From: Ilex aquifolium
Lineage: Eukaryota; Streptophyta; Magnoliopsida; Aquifoliales; Aquifoliaceae
Assembly: GCA_951799425.1 (NCBI GenBank)
Contig: OX637401.1
Location: forward strand, 31,917,780-31,981,779
Direction: 5' to 3'
DNA: 64,000 bases
Below the pieces are notes generated by a model, which saw only the letters and a program-made list of their open reading frames with translations, made no database searches and had not been told where the DNA came from. Below are positions 33,995 through 46,700 of this stretch, one piece after another (position 1 is the first letter of the stretch; every line of letters starts with the position of its first letter). Position numbers and translations under genes: made by a program.

Positions 33995-36085
33995 CTAGAC
34001 ATAATTCGTGCCTGAAGGCACGATGTAATGTGTTTTTTTTTTTAAAATGACAAAATATTTACAGTGCAATGTAAACTAACCGATTAATTTGGAGAAGTAA
34101 GGAGTGAAGATCCCTGATAGCAGTGGCAGAGCCAAAAATATGATCTAGGGTGGACACACTTTAAGTATAATAAATAAAAATAATGTGATATATTTAAATA
34201 TTTTTATATCAAATTTGATACTTAAAAATTCATTAAACATAAAAGGGGTCTGTTTGAAAAAAATTAATAAGATAACATCTATACATTAAGAATCAATTAT
34301 ATAATTTATTTGACACAAATAGAAGCAATAATCTATAATTTTTAATCTTCTTACAAATTCCACATTTTACTCATTTTTGGCTATATATTCCATAATTTTT
34401 TAACCAAATGAGACTTCAACAAATCATACTAATATTCTAAGAAATCAATTTTAGTTTGCTAATTTTAAGAGATTTGGTATGAACTTTTTGTTTTTATTTT
34501 TTTGTTGTAGTACCCAACTTGTTTGACCCAATTAGTTTTGTTTTCACCAATGCTATTGGGACATAATTTTGGGATTTAATGTATTATGATCATTGGATTG
34601 ATAGTGTTGGGACTCAGTGATAATTTAATGTTGGGACTCATCGACAATCTAATGACTACAATCATTAAGTTCTCAAATTATATCCCAATAACAATTCTCG
34701 TTTGTTTTTCATAAATCATTACAGTGAGCCCAATTAATTCAAAAAAATATATAAAACATATATAACTAAAAAAATATTTTTTTTAGGGTGGCCCCAGACC
34801 CCTCCTCTCCCTCCTCACCCCGTCACTGCCAAAGAGAGAGAAGAGTGAAGAGTGAAAAGATCTACAAATATCATTTACAAAATATTATTTTTTAATTAAT
34901 ACAAGTTATTACAAAATTATTAATTTATAAGAATATATTAGCGTTAGATTTTCTTAAGAGATAAAAAAATTAGTCTTGAACTTTTGATTCAAAGTGTGTA
35001 ATACATGTTAGTTTGAGATAATTAATTAAATAAATAAAAAAAATTTAATTATATTCAATAGAAATGTTACCATTGTGTCTTATAAAAATTCAAAATGTTA
35101 TATTACACAAATAATATTAAACAATGACTAATTATTATGTCAGAGAAAATCATGTATTCCAAGATCAGCAAGAGTTGTTGACCTATTGGGAGGGAAAATA
35201 TTAAGGAAAAAATTATAATTTCTTGACCGTTGGATGAATAAATTTGAGACCGTAGGATGTGTTCCAAGATCAGCCGTAATCGTTGACTTTTTGGTGGGGG
35301 GGTGGAATTGTAAGGAAAAAAATTATAATTTCTTAATCGTTTGATGAATGAATTTAATACCGTAGGATCGGCTTGTTGAAGCCGCCCTGTTTTATATTAT
35401 AGATGTTAGAAAAAATCTCGTGTTCTAAGATTAATCATAATCGTTGATTGGTTGGGAGAGAAAATATTTAAGGAAAAAAAATGTTAATTTCTTGACCGTT
35501 GGATGAATGAATTTGAGACCGCAAGATCAACTTGTTGAAGCCGTCCTGTTTTATATTATAGATGTTAAAAAAAATTCCGTGTTCTAAGATCAATCATAAT
35601 CGTTGATTGGTTGGGAGAGAAAATATTAAGAAAAAAAAATGTTAAATTCTTGACCGTTGGATGAATGAATTTAAGACCGTAAGATATGTTTAAGATCAGT
35701 CTTAATCGTTGACTTTTGGGGGGAGAAATATTAAGGAAAAAAATTATAATTTATTGACCATTGGATGAATGAATTTGAGACCATAGGATCGGCTTGTTGA
35801 ACCCGCCATGTTTTATATTATAGATGTTAGAAAAAATCCCGTGTTCTAAGATCAATCATAATCGTTGATTGGTTGGGAGAAAATATTAAGGAAAAAAAAT
35901 GTTAATTTTTTGACCGTTGGATGAATGAATTTGAGACCGCAAGATATGTTTAAGATCAGCCGTAATCGTTGACTTTTGGGGGGGGGAAATATTAAGGAAA
36001 AAAATTATAATTTTTTGACCATTGGATGAATGAATTTGAGACCGTAGGATCGGCTTGTTGAAGCCGTCCTGTTTTATATTATAGA
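33995..36085 (-). mobile_element. Helitron, minus orientation
   Basis: On the minus strand, 5' TCTATAATATAAAACAGG starts at 36085 (preceded by A). The 3' end is a perfect stem CGTGCC-TTCA-GGCACG, then AATTATGT and CTAG at 33995-33998, followed by T. Length 2091 bp. No Rep/helicase frame remains. Its 5' end is repeated several times within 35220-36085. Confidence 0.78.
35220..36085 (-). repeat. Tandem array of Helitron 5' ends
   Basis: Seven repeats sharing GACCGTTGGATGAATGAATT, with starts at 35225, 35335, 35494, 35652, 35756, 35912 and 36017, so spacings of about 110, 159, 158, 104, 156 and 105 bp. Long units contain GGCTTGTTGAAGCC and end in TTTTATATTATAGATG, the Helitron 5' terminus. Short units lack that part and read AAGATATGTTTAAGATCAG. 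Confidence 0.85.
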
Positions 36086-36086
36086 T

Positions 36087-36946
36087 GATTAATATATACT
36101 CTTTTTTTTTTTGGATGACTCATGTAAATAACATGAGGTCATGTTGATGAATAGATATAAATTTTACCCATAAAAAATATTGATAGCAACTAATTTTTTT
36201 TTTAAATTTTTTTCTCTCATGCTAATGCAACTTTGATTGAATTGCTATAATTGGTAGAGGGTGTTGGTACAATTTCAATTTTAGTCCCTAGTGATTTATA
36301 CGATGATTTTTTTTTTAATTTAAATATTATTTATTAAATGTTGGTATATGTGAATTTAAATTATTTAATTTTAATAGTAAAAATATAATTGAAATTTGAA
36401 TGCAACAATTGATGATAGTTGATTTATAGAGGTACATATTAATTAGTTCCTCAAATTGATTGATCACATGATATTTAATTATGAACAATTTGTTATAATA
36501 TCTCGATTTGAGAAATTCTATGAGTTAAGATGAATAGTTGCCACAAAAGTGGTCAATTCATTGAAATTTGTAGATTTTCTCATATTTTTGTAACGGGATA
36601 GTCTCGAAATTATAATATACAATTACCTGCTCAAAGGGGTTATTGTGTTTTGTAATTTAGAGATGTTATGAAATATTGTGGTAGAGGTACAATAGTGTAG
36701 AAGGTTTGTCTGCCCAAAAGGGATAAATTTTTCGAAACTTGAGCATACTCATTGGTTAGTTTCACGAAGAGATAACATATTGCATTCTTTACCCAAATGG
36801 GAGTTTGTAGTGATGTATTTGGACTCTTTATAATAAAATATGACTTATTATGTTTAAATCATATTTTATTTATTTATTTTCCAATTTTACTAACTGTTTA
36901 TATTTTCGTTACCTTGAACAGTCTCTTTTGCTGTGAATAATAAAAA
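36087..36946. other. Copia leader region, no gene
   Basis: AT-rich sequence between the Helitron and the gag start. No coding signal. Confidence 0.4.
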
Positions 36947-38345
36947 TGTCAACATTGAAGGCTTGACTGATTCTAATTATAAGAGATGGAAGCAAGATAT
37001 TGAGTTTGCCCCTGGGAATTGTTGATATAGACTTTGCCTTGAAAGAGAATAAACCTCCTAAATCTACTAGTGATAGCTCCAATGAAGAAAAAGAATTTTA
37101 TGCAAAGTGGGAGAAATCTAATTAGCTGAGTATAATTGCTATAAAAATGTCTATCTCTGAACACCTTATAAGTGGCTTGTCTGAAACCAAGAATGTCAAA
37201 GAGTTCTTTATCGCTGTAGAAGAGAGATACAAGATATTCAATAAGACTGAAGCTGAGGGCCTAATGAATGAATTAACGAATATGAAATATGACAATGTAG
37301 ATGCTATTAGAGAATATATACTTAGAATGGTCCATGTGCAAACCAAGCTCAAAGCCTTCAAACTTGTTATTCTTGATGATTTCATTGTTCATCATACTCT
37401 TAGTTCTTTATCTCCTGAGTTTAATCAAATCAAAACTGCCTACAATACACAAAATGAGTCTTGGATAATAAATGACCTGATTCTGAGGAAGAAAAACTTA
37501 GAAAAGAAAAAAGTGAAACTGTCTTGTTTGTTTCCTAGTCTAAATCTATTTTCAAATGTGGGTATGAGAGAAATAATAGAAAACCTAATCATAATGCTCC
37601 AAAGAATGGTTGAAATTTCAAAAGGCCTGGTACTGGTCAAAATATGGGAGGTCCTAAAGCTGCCATTCGAAAAGATGTAAAGTGTTACTTTTACAAGAAT
37701 CGAGGTTATAAGAAAAGTGAGTGCACTCGACTCAAGTCTTGGTTAGAAAAAAAAGAATAAAGAATAAGTTAATTCACTAGCATTTGTTTGCTTTGAATCC
37801 AATTTAGTTAATTTCCCATTAAATTCTTGGTGGATTCATAGTGGGACTTCTGTTCATGTTGCCATGACTTTGTAGGGATTCACAAGCAAACGGTGGCCAA
37901 GTGAAGGGGAAGTCAAGCTTAAAGTAGGAAATAATAATGAAATTCATGTTGAGTTCATAGGAACTGTTACGTTGAATTTAGACACTGGTTTTCAACTTGT
38001 TTTAAAAAATACTTTTTATGTACTGTCGTTTAACGGAATTTGATTTTAATTTCCTTACTTTATAATATTGGATATTATTTTAATTTTAGTAATGACAAAA
38101 CTCAATTGTCTTTAAATTCCAAAATTGTTGGTCATTGTATTTTATCAGATGGTCTGTATAGTATATATTTGGCTGTCATTAATGAATATGGTTTTTCAGA
38201 TATTGTGAATGTTGTATCTGAGAGACCTCTCATTAAAGAAAACATTTTATAGTTGTGGTACAAACGTTTGACTCACATTTCTAGAAAAAGAGTGAAAAGA
38301 TTAATAAAGAATGATATTCTTTCTCTCTTAATTTTGGAGACTTTA
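36947..38345 (+). pseudogene. Degenerate Ty1/copia gag-pol fragment
   Basis: Frameshifted coding remnant. It begins MSTLKGLTDSNYKRWKQDIE-like (gag N-terminus). It continues in the open frame 37147-37680 (UBN2-type gag: LISGLSETKNVKEFF, EGLMNELTNMKYDN, LDDFIVHHTLSSLSPEF). A damaged zinc knuckle (CYFYKNRGYKKSEC) follows, then a protease-like segment with WWIHSGTSVHVA (Asp-Ser-Gly now His-Ser-Gly). Near 38254 is the gag-pre-integrase motif LWYKRLTHISRKRVKRLI. Integrase, reverse transcriptase and RNase H are absent. A 56-57-bp tandem duplication (TTTCACAAAAATTAATAAAG) follows at about 38347-38440. Not functional. Confidence 0.85.
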
Positions 38346-38440
38346 AAATTTCACAAAAATTAATAAAGAATGTCTTTTTCTTTTTGTTAGTATAACATTA
38401 CTTAAAATTTCACAAAAATTAATAAAGAATGCATTTTCTT

Positions 38441-40816
38441 TTTGCCGGTGTAACATTACTCATGATAAATTAGTTAGTTGCATAAGTTTTATTAAGCATT
38501 TCAACCCGATTAATGATGTATAACTAAATGTTGGTATGTAGGGTTTCGGTCTCTCTCATAAGCTGTCGGCTTAAGTAATTGAAAACGATTTTTTTGCGAC
38601 TGTCAACCACACAAATGACTAACTTGAAGTCTTTTTGATCAGTCCATTTCTGTTTTGTTCATAGGTTAATTTTTATTTTTATTTTTTTTCTCAAAGCCAC
38701 CCAGTTGTTCATAGGTTAATTTCATCCCGACAAGATTTGAGAACTCATGCTAGCACACCTCCAACTATATATTTATATATATAAAAAAAAAACCTATTAC
38801 TGGTAGATCCTAATACAAAATAGTTTTGCAAAGATTGATTTGTATACAATTGATGGCTTTTCGTATGTAGTAACAGCTCATGTTTTGAAAGATTTAGATC
38901 TTTAATATCAACGGGTTATTATCTACATGACAAAGTTTCATAATTTAAGTGTATCACTAGTGATCTTGCATGTCATAAATACATAGGCAAAGCATACCCT
39001 TTCTTCAATAATTGGACTGTCCCCCACCCAACTTTCCCCATACAAACACATCATTAATTGAATAAGATCTTGAACTTGTCACAAGGCCCTTCAAATCATA
39101 TAATTTTTGTGGCCAACTAGCTATGAATTAGGTTATACCTGCCATTTAATACTTTATGTTCAAGACTTTAAAACAACATGCAACAGATGTGAATCCCGTA
39201 CGGCTTTCCCTCCCAATCCCTTATAGTTGGATAATGTACAGTCGCCAAGATGGAAAGGCATAACTTTGGTTTTAGCTATCTGTGATCATCCCAAATAGGA
39301 GGTCATGTCATGGTATCAAGTTTCGCTAAAGGCGATGCACTCCCTCTTTGGGTGCTTTCTCTCTTTGTGCAGATTTTCTATTGATTCTCTTTGGGCGTTT
39401 CGTACTCTACTTCTCGTTTGTCAATTGATTACAATGTTGGGATATGATACGTTGTAATGCATTAAAAAAAATGAAAAAGGCACGCAACAATTCTACGAAC
39501 ATACCTGTTTCAATAGAATACCCTCCCAACTCGTTTTCATTTTTAGATGCGGATGAAACTTAGTTGTCATTACCAGAAATTCTTGTAAACAATATTGTAG
39601 TAATCTTTAAAATTTTAAACCTTTATTTAATCTCGATCAAGTTCAATAATTCATCTTTAAATTCGTCAAGTCATACAACAAAAAATATATTTGAGTGTGT
39701 CCATCCTTAAGGGTCTACATCCGCAACCCAAGTTGTTGGTAGTTAGACATCAGATGTGCTTAATCACTGTCCCCCTTTTGCTATATAGGTCACACATCCT
39801 GAGAATTATTGGAATAACTGTTGTAATAGTGTTATACTAACTTGTACTAGAGATGACCCTACAGGTAATATTAATTGCGTTTGATATAGGTTCTGAGCTT
39901 GACTAATGAACGACCCTTGGGAATTTCTTCTGAGTAAAATACAAACCAAGCTGATCTTCATTATTCCATATTTTCTCCATTTAGTAAATATTTAGTGTAG
40001 GTTTTAACTACTCTGATGGGCAATGTTCCATTATTATAGGGGGGTTTCTTTATAGGAGGCGAATGCCTTTCATACCCTTTCAAAAACCTGAAATGAAAAA
40101 ATTCCATTTCATGGTAATTGGGATGTCTAATCGCTCTTTTATTTAAGTGTACCTATAGTTGTTTAGTCAAAGTTGTTTATAAATGTCGGCAAGTCACGAT
40201 TTAAAGACCAACCGATAACTTATTCTTTTCATCAAATAATTTCGAAAAATTTATCCACTACCCCGTTAGACCACCATAACTTCATCGACATGAGTTATTT
40301 TTTTAAATTTCGTTGCATCTTATTCTAATTTATAAATATGTTTCAACATAACGATAATATTACCGACATTCCCATCAATTTCACTTTAACCCTCCCTCTT
40401 TTCCCTCTATGGATAGCGACACCACCATTGAGGAATACCCTCCAAAAACCACCACCATCTAGCCACCAAAAACTATCGTCAATTATTGTTTTCACTACCA
40501 TTTCCAGAATATGACAATTTTTTAATTTGCATAAAGCGATAACATAGATTTTAAGGGCAATTTAGTATGGTAATTGGCAGAATATCAATGTTAATTTGGT
40601 AAAATCATAATCTTTGTGATTTTCTATTTATAGAGAAATATTGAGACAAGTGGTTTTAGATAATGCAAAGGGGGGGGGGGGTTGTAATTGAAGCTATACC
40701 AATGTACAAGGAGTGCCAACGGAATTTTCTCAATGATTTTTTGGTTTAAGTTTATCAATTGATTAATAAATAAAATTGTCTCATGCAATTATTGTGGACC
40801 GGAAGTATTAAATGTC
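38441..40816. other. Intergenic, no gene seen
   Basis: AT-rich, with no protein similarity. A G run occurs at about 40670-40681. Confidence 0.5.
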
Positions 40817-40988
40817 GAGAAATACTATATAACTCAAATTTGTAACTCAAATTTGCAACTCAAATTTGCATCCCAAATTAATAGGGATCATTGGATGAGT
40901 GAGTCCCATCAATTTTTTTAAATGAGAACCACTGATCTAATGGTCCTTATTGATTTGGGATGCAAATTTGGGTTACATAGCATTGCTC
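40817..40988. mobile_element. 172-bp foldback MITE
   Basis: Ends are imperfect inverted repeats of about 60 bp (left GAGAAATACTATATAACTC, right reverse complement GAGCAATGCTATGTAACCC, both followed by AAATTTG). They are flanked by identical 9-bp repeats TTAAATGTC (40808-40816 and 40989-40997). A 9-bp duplication suggests a Mutator-type origin; hAT is the alternative. The reading frame 40922-41149 overlaps it and is not a gene. Confidence 0.75.
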
Positions 40989-40997
40989 TTAAATGTC

Positions 40998-43683
40998 TAA
41001 CATATCTGTCTATAGATTATTCATGGATTTGGACTTTAAGAACGCTGGTACATGCATCTACAACTGATAGGACTTTTGGGCATGCAAAGGGTGGCATGCC
41101 TTGCTTGAGGAATGAGGACCCTCCTGAATTCTTCTTGAGCTTTGATTAGAGATGTTTCTGTTACCTTTTTTTTAACTGATGTTCAAGAAAAGATTTATTT
41201 AGAGCTGCAGGACGATCCAGGTTGGTTAGAGTTCTCACGTGCAAAGTGAAGGGTTGCAATTCAATTCTTCTCTCATTTTCCCTCTCCTTTATCAGCAGTT
41301 TAAACCATCGTTCTAATAAAAAAAGCATAGGATTTGATGGTGTGTGAAACTAAGAAGTGTAAGACGGGGGAGGTTGAGGAGCTCTCTTGTGATGTGAGTG
41401 AGTGTCTGAATGTAAAAAAGTATCCAGAACACAAAAAAAATAAGTAGTTCACCAAAGTTGAAGAGTTAGGTTAATCTACTCTATTAATTGGAAAAGAAGA
41501 ATGTTATAACTTTTTGGAGGATACAATTGCACATTAATTGTTTAGGTGAGGCAAAGGTTTTCCTATTTATACACTAGGGTAGTGTAGGTCTCAAGTATCG
41601 ATGGAGTGGTCCCCTTGTTTGTTAGAATTTGAGAAATAATATTTTGTAGGTATGACGTGACATTTTAGAGATTGATTCTTCATTTCGTGGATTAGATTTG
41701 ATGATGTAATTCCTCTTTTGTCATTTTCTACACTGTAGGACGAGTTATTTCAGGTAAACCGAACTCGTTTGTTAATGACCGAGTTTATTCAAGTCTCTTC
41801 ACTATGCTGGTTAAAGGATTGACTGATATGTGTCCTTGCACACCAAGTCAGTCAATCCGACTTCCAAGTCGGCTGGTTTCTTCACAGTGTTGTAGACTTA
41901 TTTTCAGTATAGATTTGATCTTAGTATCATCAGGATTTATTTTATTTGATATAATACTGTCACACTGTTTGAATTGGTGATCATATCAATTCACTTATGA
42001 GTACCACACAAAATCATAATAACAAACAAAATTTTTTTCTCTTTACTATCAATCTAGCTAAACTAAGCAAAATGAGGGAGGAACAACTCCTCTCTTTAGT
42101 AAGTCCTTCCCCAATTGTTTTCATGTTTTTTAAACCTGAACCACTGGACCAAAATTGCACTTATTTCCATTTAAAGAGAGAAATTGAAAAGTGGGAGCAA
42201 AAATTTGTGGTCTTATTGTTGAGAGATCGTTATCAGTGATTGGAGGAATAAAATGAGCGAGTGGAAAAAGAATAGGAAAACCAAAGAAATAAATTTGGGA
42301 GAAAAGGAAAGAAAGAAAGCAACTAGAGCAATATGACTTTAATTAAGGCCACATCAATACCTATCGTAGGAAATATTGAAGAAAAGTTTGTACTCTAAGG
42401 ACCACGTGGTACATTAAGCAATGGACCACGATGGTCCTAAGTCTGCCTGATTCCATATGTTAAGATGAGGGCCATGAGAGTGTTTCTGGTGATGTGAAGG
42501 GTTCAAGTGAGTTGGAAAAGAGGAGAGAGAAAGTTGAGACCAGAGGGAAGGGAAGGGAAGGGAAGAGGAGGAAGATATTTTTTTTTTCTACCAAACTTTT
42601 TTTGAGTCTGGCATTTAACATTGAACCGAGTGTGGACAGTGAATTTCACGGGAATGCAAAGCCTCTATTTTTTGTAGGGGTTCAACAAAGCATTTATTCC
42701 CGTGAGTATGCCTATACTTAGTAGGTCATTTATATTAGGTGCTCCTAATCTCAAATTTCAACATCCTAATGTTGAAGTGTCACAGACATTTGCTTAGTGA
42801 TTGATTGCGAAATATAAAGATTATTTTATTATCAATTGGTTCAATTCAATTATTGCTTTACATCCCATTCTACATCACCCATTTTCAATTACACTGGCAT
42901 TTGCCCAATACTCAATTTATCTTCTAATTTGTTTCCCTAATGTTTTTAATCTTAATGCTGCTTACATGGGTGATTAAACTTATTCCACGCGTTTGGAGAA
43001 ATACTTTTTTAAGTCAATCAATTAGGTAATTAAGCTCCTATTTAAATAAATTAGTATAATTCGATCTCTAAATTTTTATTGTTTTGCTTTGCAATCGATG
43101 TTTAACTCATCAACCACGTCCACGTCCCTTGATTGGAATATGCTAACTAACTAACAAGGCATCAAATCTCAACCATTGATCTAGTTTTGTAAACACACAG
43201 AACAAAAGCATAGTAAACAGTTAATGTCATCATTCATAGGAGAAATAATGTTTCTATTTTTGTGGAAAGGATTGAAATTGTATGGGAAAGGAAAGGTGAG
43301 CCTAGGAAATGTTTATTACTTGCAAATGAAGTATGGTATATATAGGGATTGTGTTTGTGATTGTGTGTCTGTTTGTCTGTGGGGGAAAGGAGTGGGGTTG
43401 ATGGAAATTTGATAATTTAATAAGATGTAAAAGAAGATTATGTCAAGAAAGGAGATCGTTAGGGTAAATAAAGAAAAACCTAGTCAAGAAAAGGCGATAA
43501 ATAAAGTTAAAACTGAAGGTGAAAAAAAAGTTTGGTCAATAAACAGCAAAATGTCAACTTCTTTGGTGACATAAATTTGCTAGTTGTACTTCTCCCAAAG
43601 TCTACGGTTCCTTTGCTAAAACCACAAGAGTTATTTATCCCCTCATCCCTTCCATAGATTCTCTCTCTCTCTCAAACAGCAAA
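40998..43683. other. Intergenic upstream of GA2ox
   Basis: No gene recognised. 41330-41900 has features of an old LTR (TATTTATACAC at about 41565, mixed composition) but I could not define ends. GA-rich tracts occur near 42500-42570 and a TC microsatellite lies at 43656-43673, just before GA2ox. Confidence 0.45.
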
Positions 43684-43690
43684 TATAAAT
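43684..43690 (+). promoter_or_regulatory. Candidate TATA box of GA2ox
   Basis: TATAAAT lies 92 bp upstream of the preferred ATG at 43776. It overlaps an upstream in-frame ATG (43689), which argues that this ATG lies outside the transcript if the box is used. Confidence 0.4.
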
Positions 43691-43775
43691 GATCCCTCTA
43701 GCTCTTTCTCTTCAAACTCCTCTATACTCTTTGTTTTCTTGTCGCTCTTCTTACAGTATAGCCATAGAGAAAAAC

Positions 43776-46700
43776 ATGGTGGTGGCAAGTACAGACCCAA
43801 TTCGAAGTGCAAAAATCCGGGCCATTGACCTTCCCATCGTTGACCTCCTGGCGGAAAGATCAGAGGTGTCAAAGTTTCTTGTAAAAGCTTGTGAAGAGTT
43901 CGGTTTCTTCAAGGTTATCAATCATGGTGTCCCCAAGGATATTATAACACAAATGGAAGATGAATGTTTTGAGTTTTTTTCAAAGCCAGCCTCTGAAAAA
44001 CAGCGAGCCGGGCCGCCTAATCCGTATGGTTATGGCAGTAAGAACATCGGCTTTAATGGAGATATTGGAGAGGTTGAATACCTTCTTCTTGATATCAACC
44101 CTCTCTCCATTTTTCAGGGATCCAACACTATCTCCAATGACCCCTCAAAATTCAGGTACAAACAACTCTCTCTCCGAATTTTCAACTTTCAACTCTATCT
44201 GTTTCTCTCTCTATGTCTCTCTCACACAGATACATACATACATACATACAGAAACATATGTATATGCAGATGTTATGTATATATCGTTATGTAGGAATGT
44301 GTATACGTTGTAGACGCTGCAAATTTTATATCTTTTGGTCTTCCATTTTGAAAAGTTTCTTTAATATTCAACACATCAAAGATGCCAGTTCATGGAAACC
44401 ACACTTTGTAAGTACTGGCTCATGTTGTTACTATTATTATTATTATTTTCTTATTACTAGGGATAAACAAGGTCATTGCATGTATGTGCAATAAATGATT
44501 CATAGAGTTGTTGACTAAAACATCGTATATGCTTTTTTCACAAGCTCATGTTTAGCTCATCGTATATCCACGTTTTCTCTGTTAATATCTTCATTGGACT
44601 ATCATCTGTAAAGATATACATTAGTTCGAGGATCCGTTTAATCCTTATACCTGTTTAATTAATGCTATCTAATAATGTGCCTTTTCTTGAGAGAGAGAGA
44701 GAGAGACTGCTGAGAATATGGCTATGATATATGCATTCAGTACTAGATTGAAGACGAAATGAGCACTGTTTACCATGTTGGATATTTTTTCTAGTATTCC
44801 ACCTGAATGGTGGTAATTCTTGAATATCAAGTGAGGGCTTCATTTTTGTCAATTCCCTTTATAGAATATAGTTTTTGTGCACCACAATGTAACTAATTCA
44901 TTGCCATATGGAAATCTAAGATGTGACTTTATTAAGACCCTTCTGTTTAAGAAAGAGATTGAGGTAAAAGTAAGAGCTGCCCTGAACCTGGCTTATATCA
45001 TTTGCAGTTTCACTTGTTCATGTACCATATAGGATATATATAAAAAAGTAATTGTGGATTAATAATAATATATATATTTTTTTTTTTGGTGGGTGGGTCG
45101 GTGGGGCGTTTCAAACTTATAATCTCTTACCCTTTCAACCTTCATATAAAGCCATGAATTTCGGCTTTTATACAGAATGCATGCATCAGAACCAACCCAT
45201 ACAACATCAGTTAAAAATAATTGGTAGAGTTTGTCCAAATTATCATATGATCGATCATATAGAGTTTAACTGTGGTATTTTTTGTTTCATCCCATGATAG
45301 CATGGCACTTGTGTTTTTTTTTTTTTTAATATTTAACTCTATTGTATAATAATATTTTCTGAATTAATGGTTTTAAATAAATCAAATAAGCATAAATTAA
45401 AAAATTGTATGACAAGAAAAAATTTATTCTTTAGTATCATAACCCAGTTTTAGAGTGTCACATAGAGGTGCTTACATGGGTCACAATGGGTCATTGAAAT
45501 CAGGGTTATGTGATGTGGTCCATAATTCTCTCAAATAAGCTTATAGTTTCTGGTACCCAATAATATAGAGTGAACATGTCAAGGACAGTTTTCTAGCCTG
45601 TCATTGATATGCTTGTACTTGTTTTCTCAAGCAAGGAAATGAGTCTGATTCTTCCATGCCTCACATCAAAGATATTTATAAGGAGGAATTTTGGTACCCA
45701 AAAAGAACATTTTTCACATTGTCTTTCTATTGTTTATTTATTTAACAAAATATTGACACGTATGAAAAATTTTAATTTTTTTTATGTTATGTTATGAAAA
45801 TTATAAATTTTGATAATGTGACGGTAGCGTAGACTTTCCTATTTGCCCTTGGTATTAGAGAGTTGTCCTTTAAGCAGAGAAATGATATGAATCGTGAAAA
45901 TGCAATAAAAATATCAGTATCAGACTGACAAGTCGGTGTACATGAAGAATGTCCAATCAAATCAGCTGATTAAAAATGGTATTTGCCAGGTATAGAGAAA
46001 CACACAAACGGTGGTGGTGGTGGTGGTGGTGGTGGTGGTGGTGGTGGTGGTGGTGGTGGTGGATCCTCCTCCATCTATCTGACAAAAACAAGGACGAAAA
46101 AATGAGTCAAAAGCAAACCAAATGTTGAGAAACGAGTTTAGAGTGAAAGAGACGTAGTGTTTATTTAGTTGTATTTTAACACAGTATTTTTATTTATTTT
46201 TTCTGGTTCTTCTTGTGTGTTTGTGAGACAGCAATGCGCTGAGTGGTTATGTAGAAGCAGTTAGGGGATTGGCATGTGAAATTTTGGATCTGATGGCAGA
46301 AGGGTTGTGGGTCCTAGACACCTCAGTGTTCAGCAGGTTCATCAGGGACGTTGACAGTGACTCACTCCTCAGGCTCAATTACTATCCACCTCTCAAGGAT
46401 AGGGACACGTCACCATCCTCATTCCATCATCTTCAACATCAACTTCACCCTCTTCCTCCTCCTCCTTCTCGGTATCATCATCATCATCATCCTCACAACA
46501 ATAAGATTGGGTTTGGAGAGCATTCTGACCCTCAGATCTTGACCATCTTGAGATCCAACGATGTGGGTGGCCTTCAAATCTCCGTCGATGATGGAGAGTG
46601 GGTCCCTGTCTCTCCTGACCCTACTGCCTTCTGTGTAAATGTGGGTGACGTGTTACAGGTGCCTCTCTCTCTCTCTCTCTCTTGCTTATCTTGCACTCTC

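Noticed and set aside
35150..36085. CRISPR-like or centromeric satellite reading of the repeats
   Set aside because: Units are unequal (about 105 and 158 bp), only seven in number, and end in a Helitron terminus in a plant nuclear context.
39300..39330. TGGTATCAAGTT as a retrotransposon primer-binding site
   Set aside because: Weak match, no LTR upstream and no gag-pol downstream.
41330..41900. Possible solo LTR upstream of GA2ox
   Set aside because: No matching ends or target duplication could be found.
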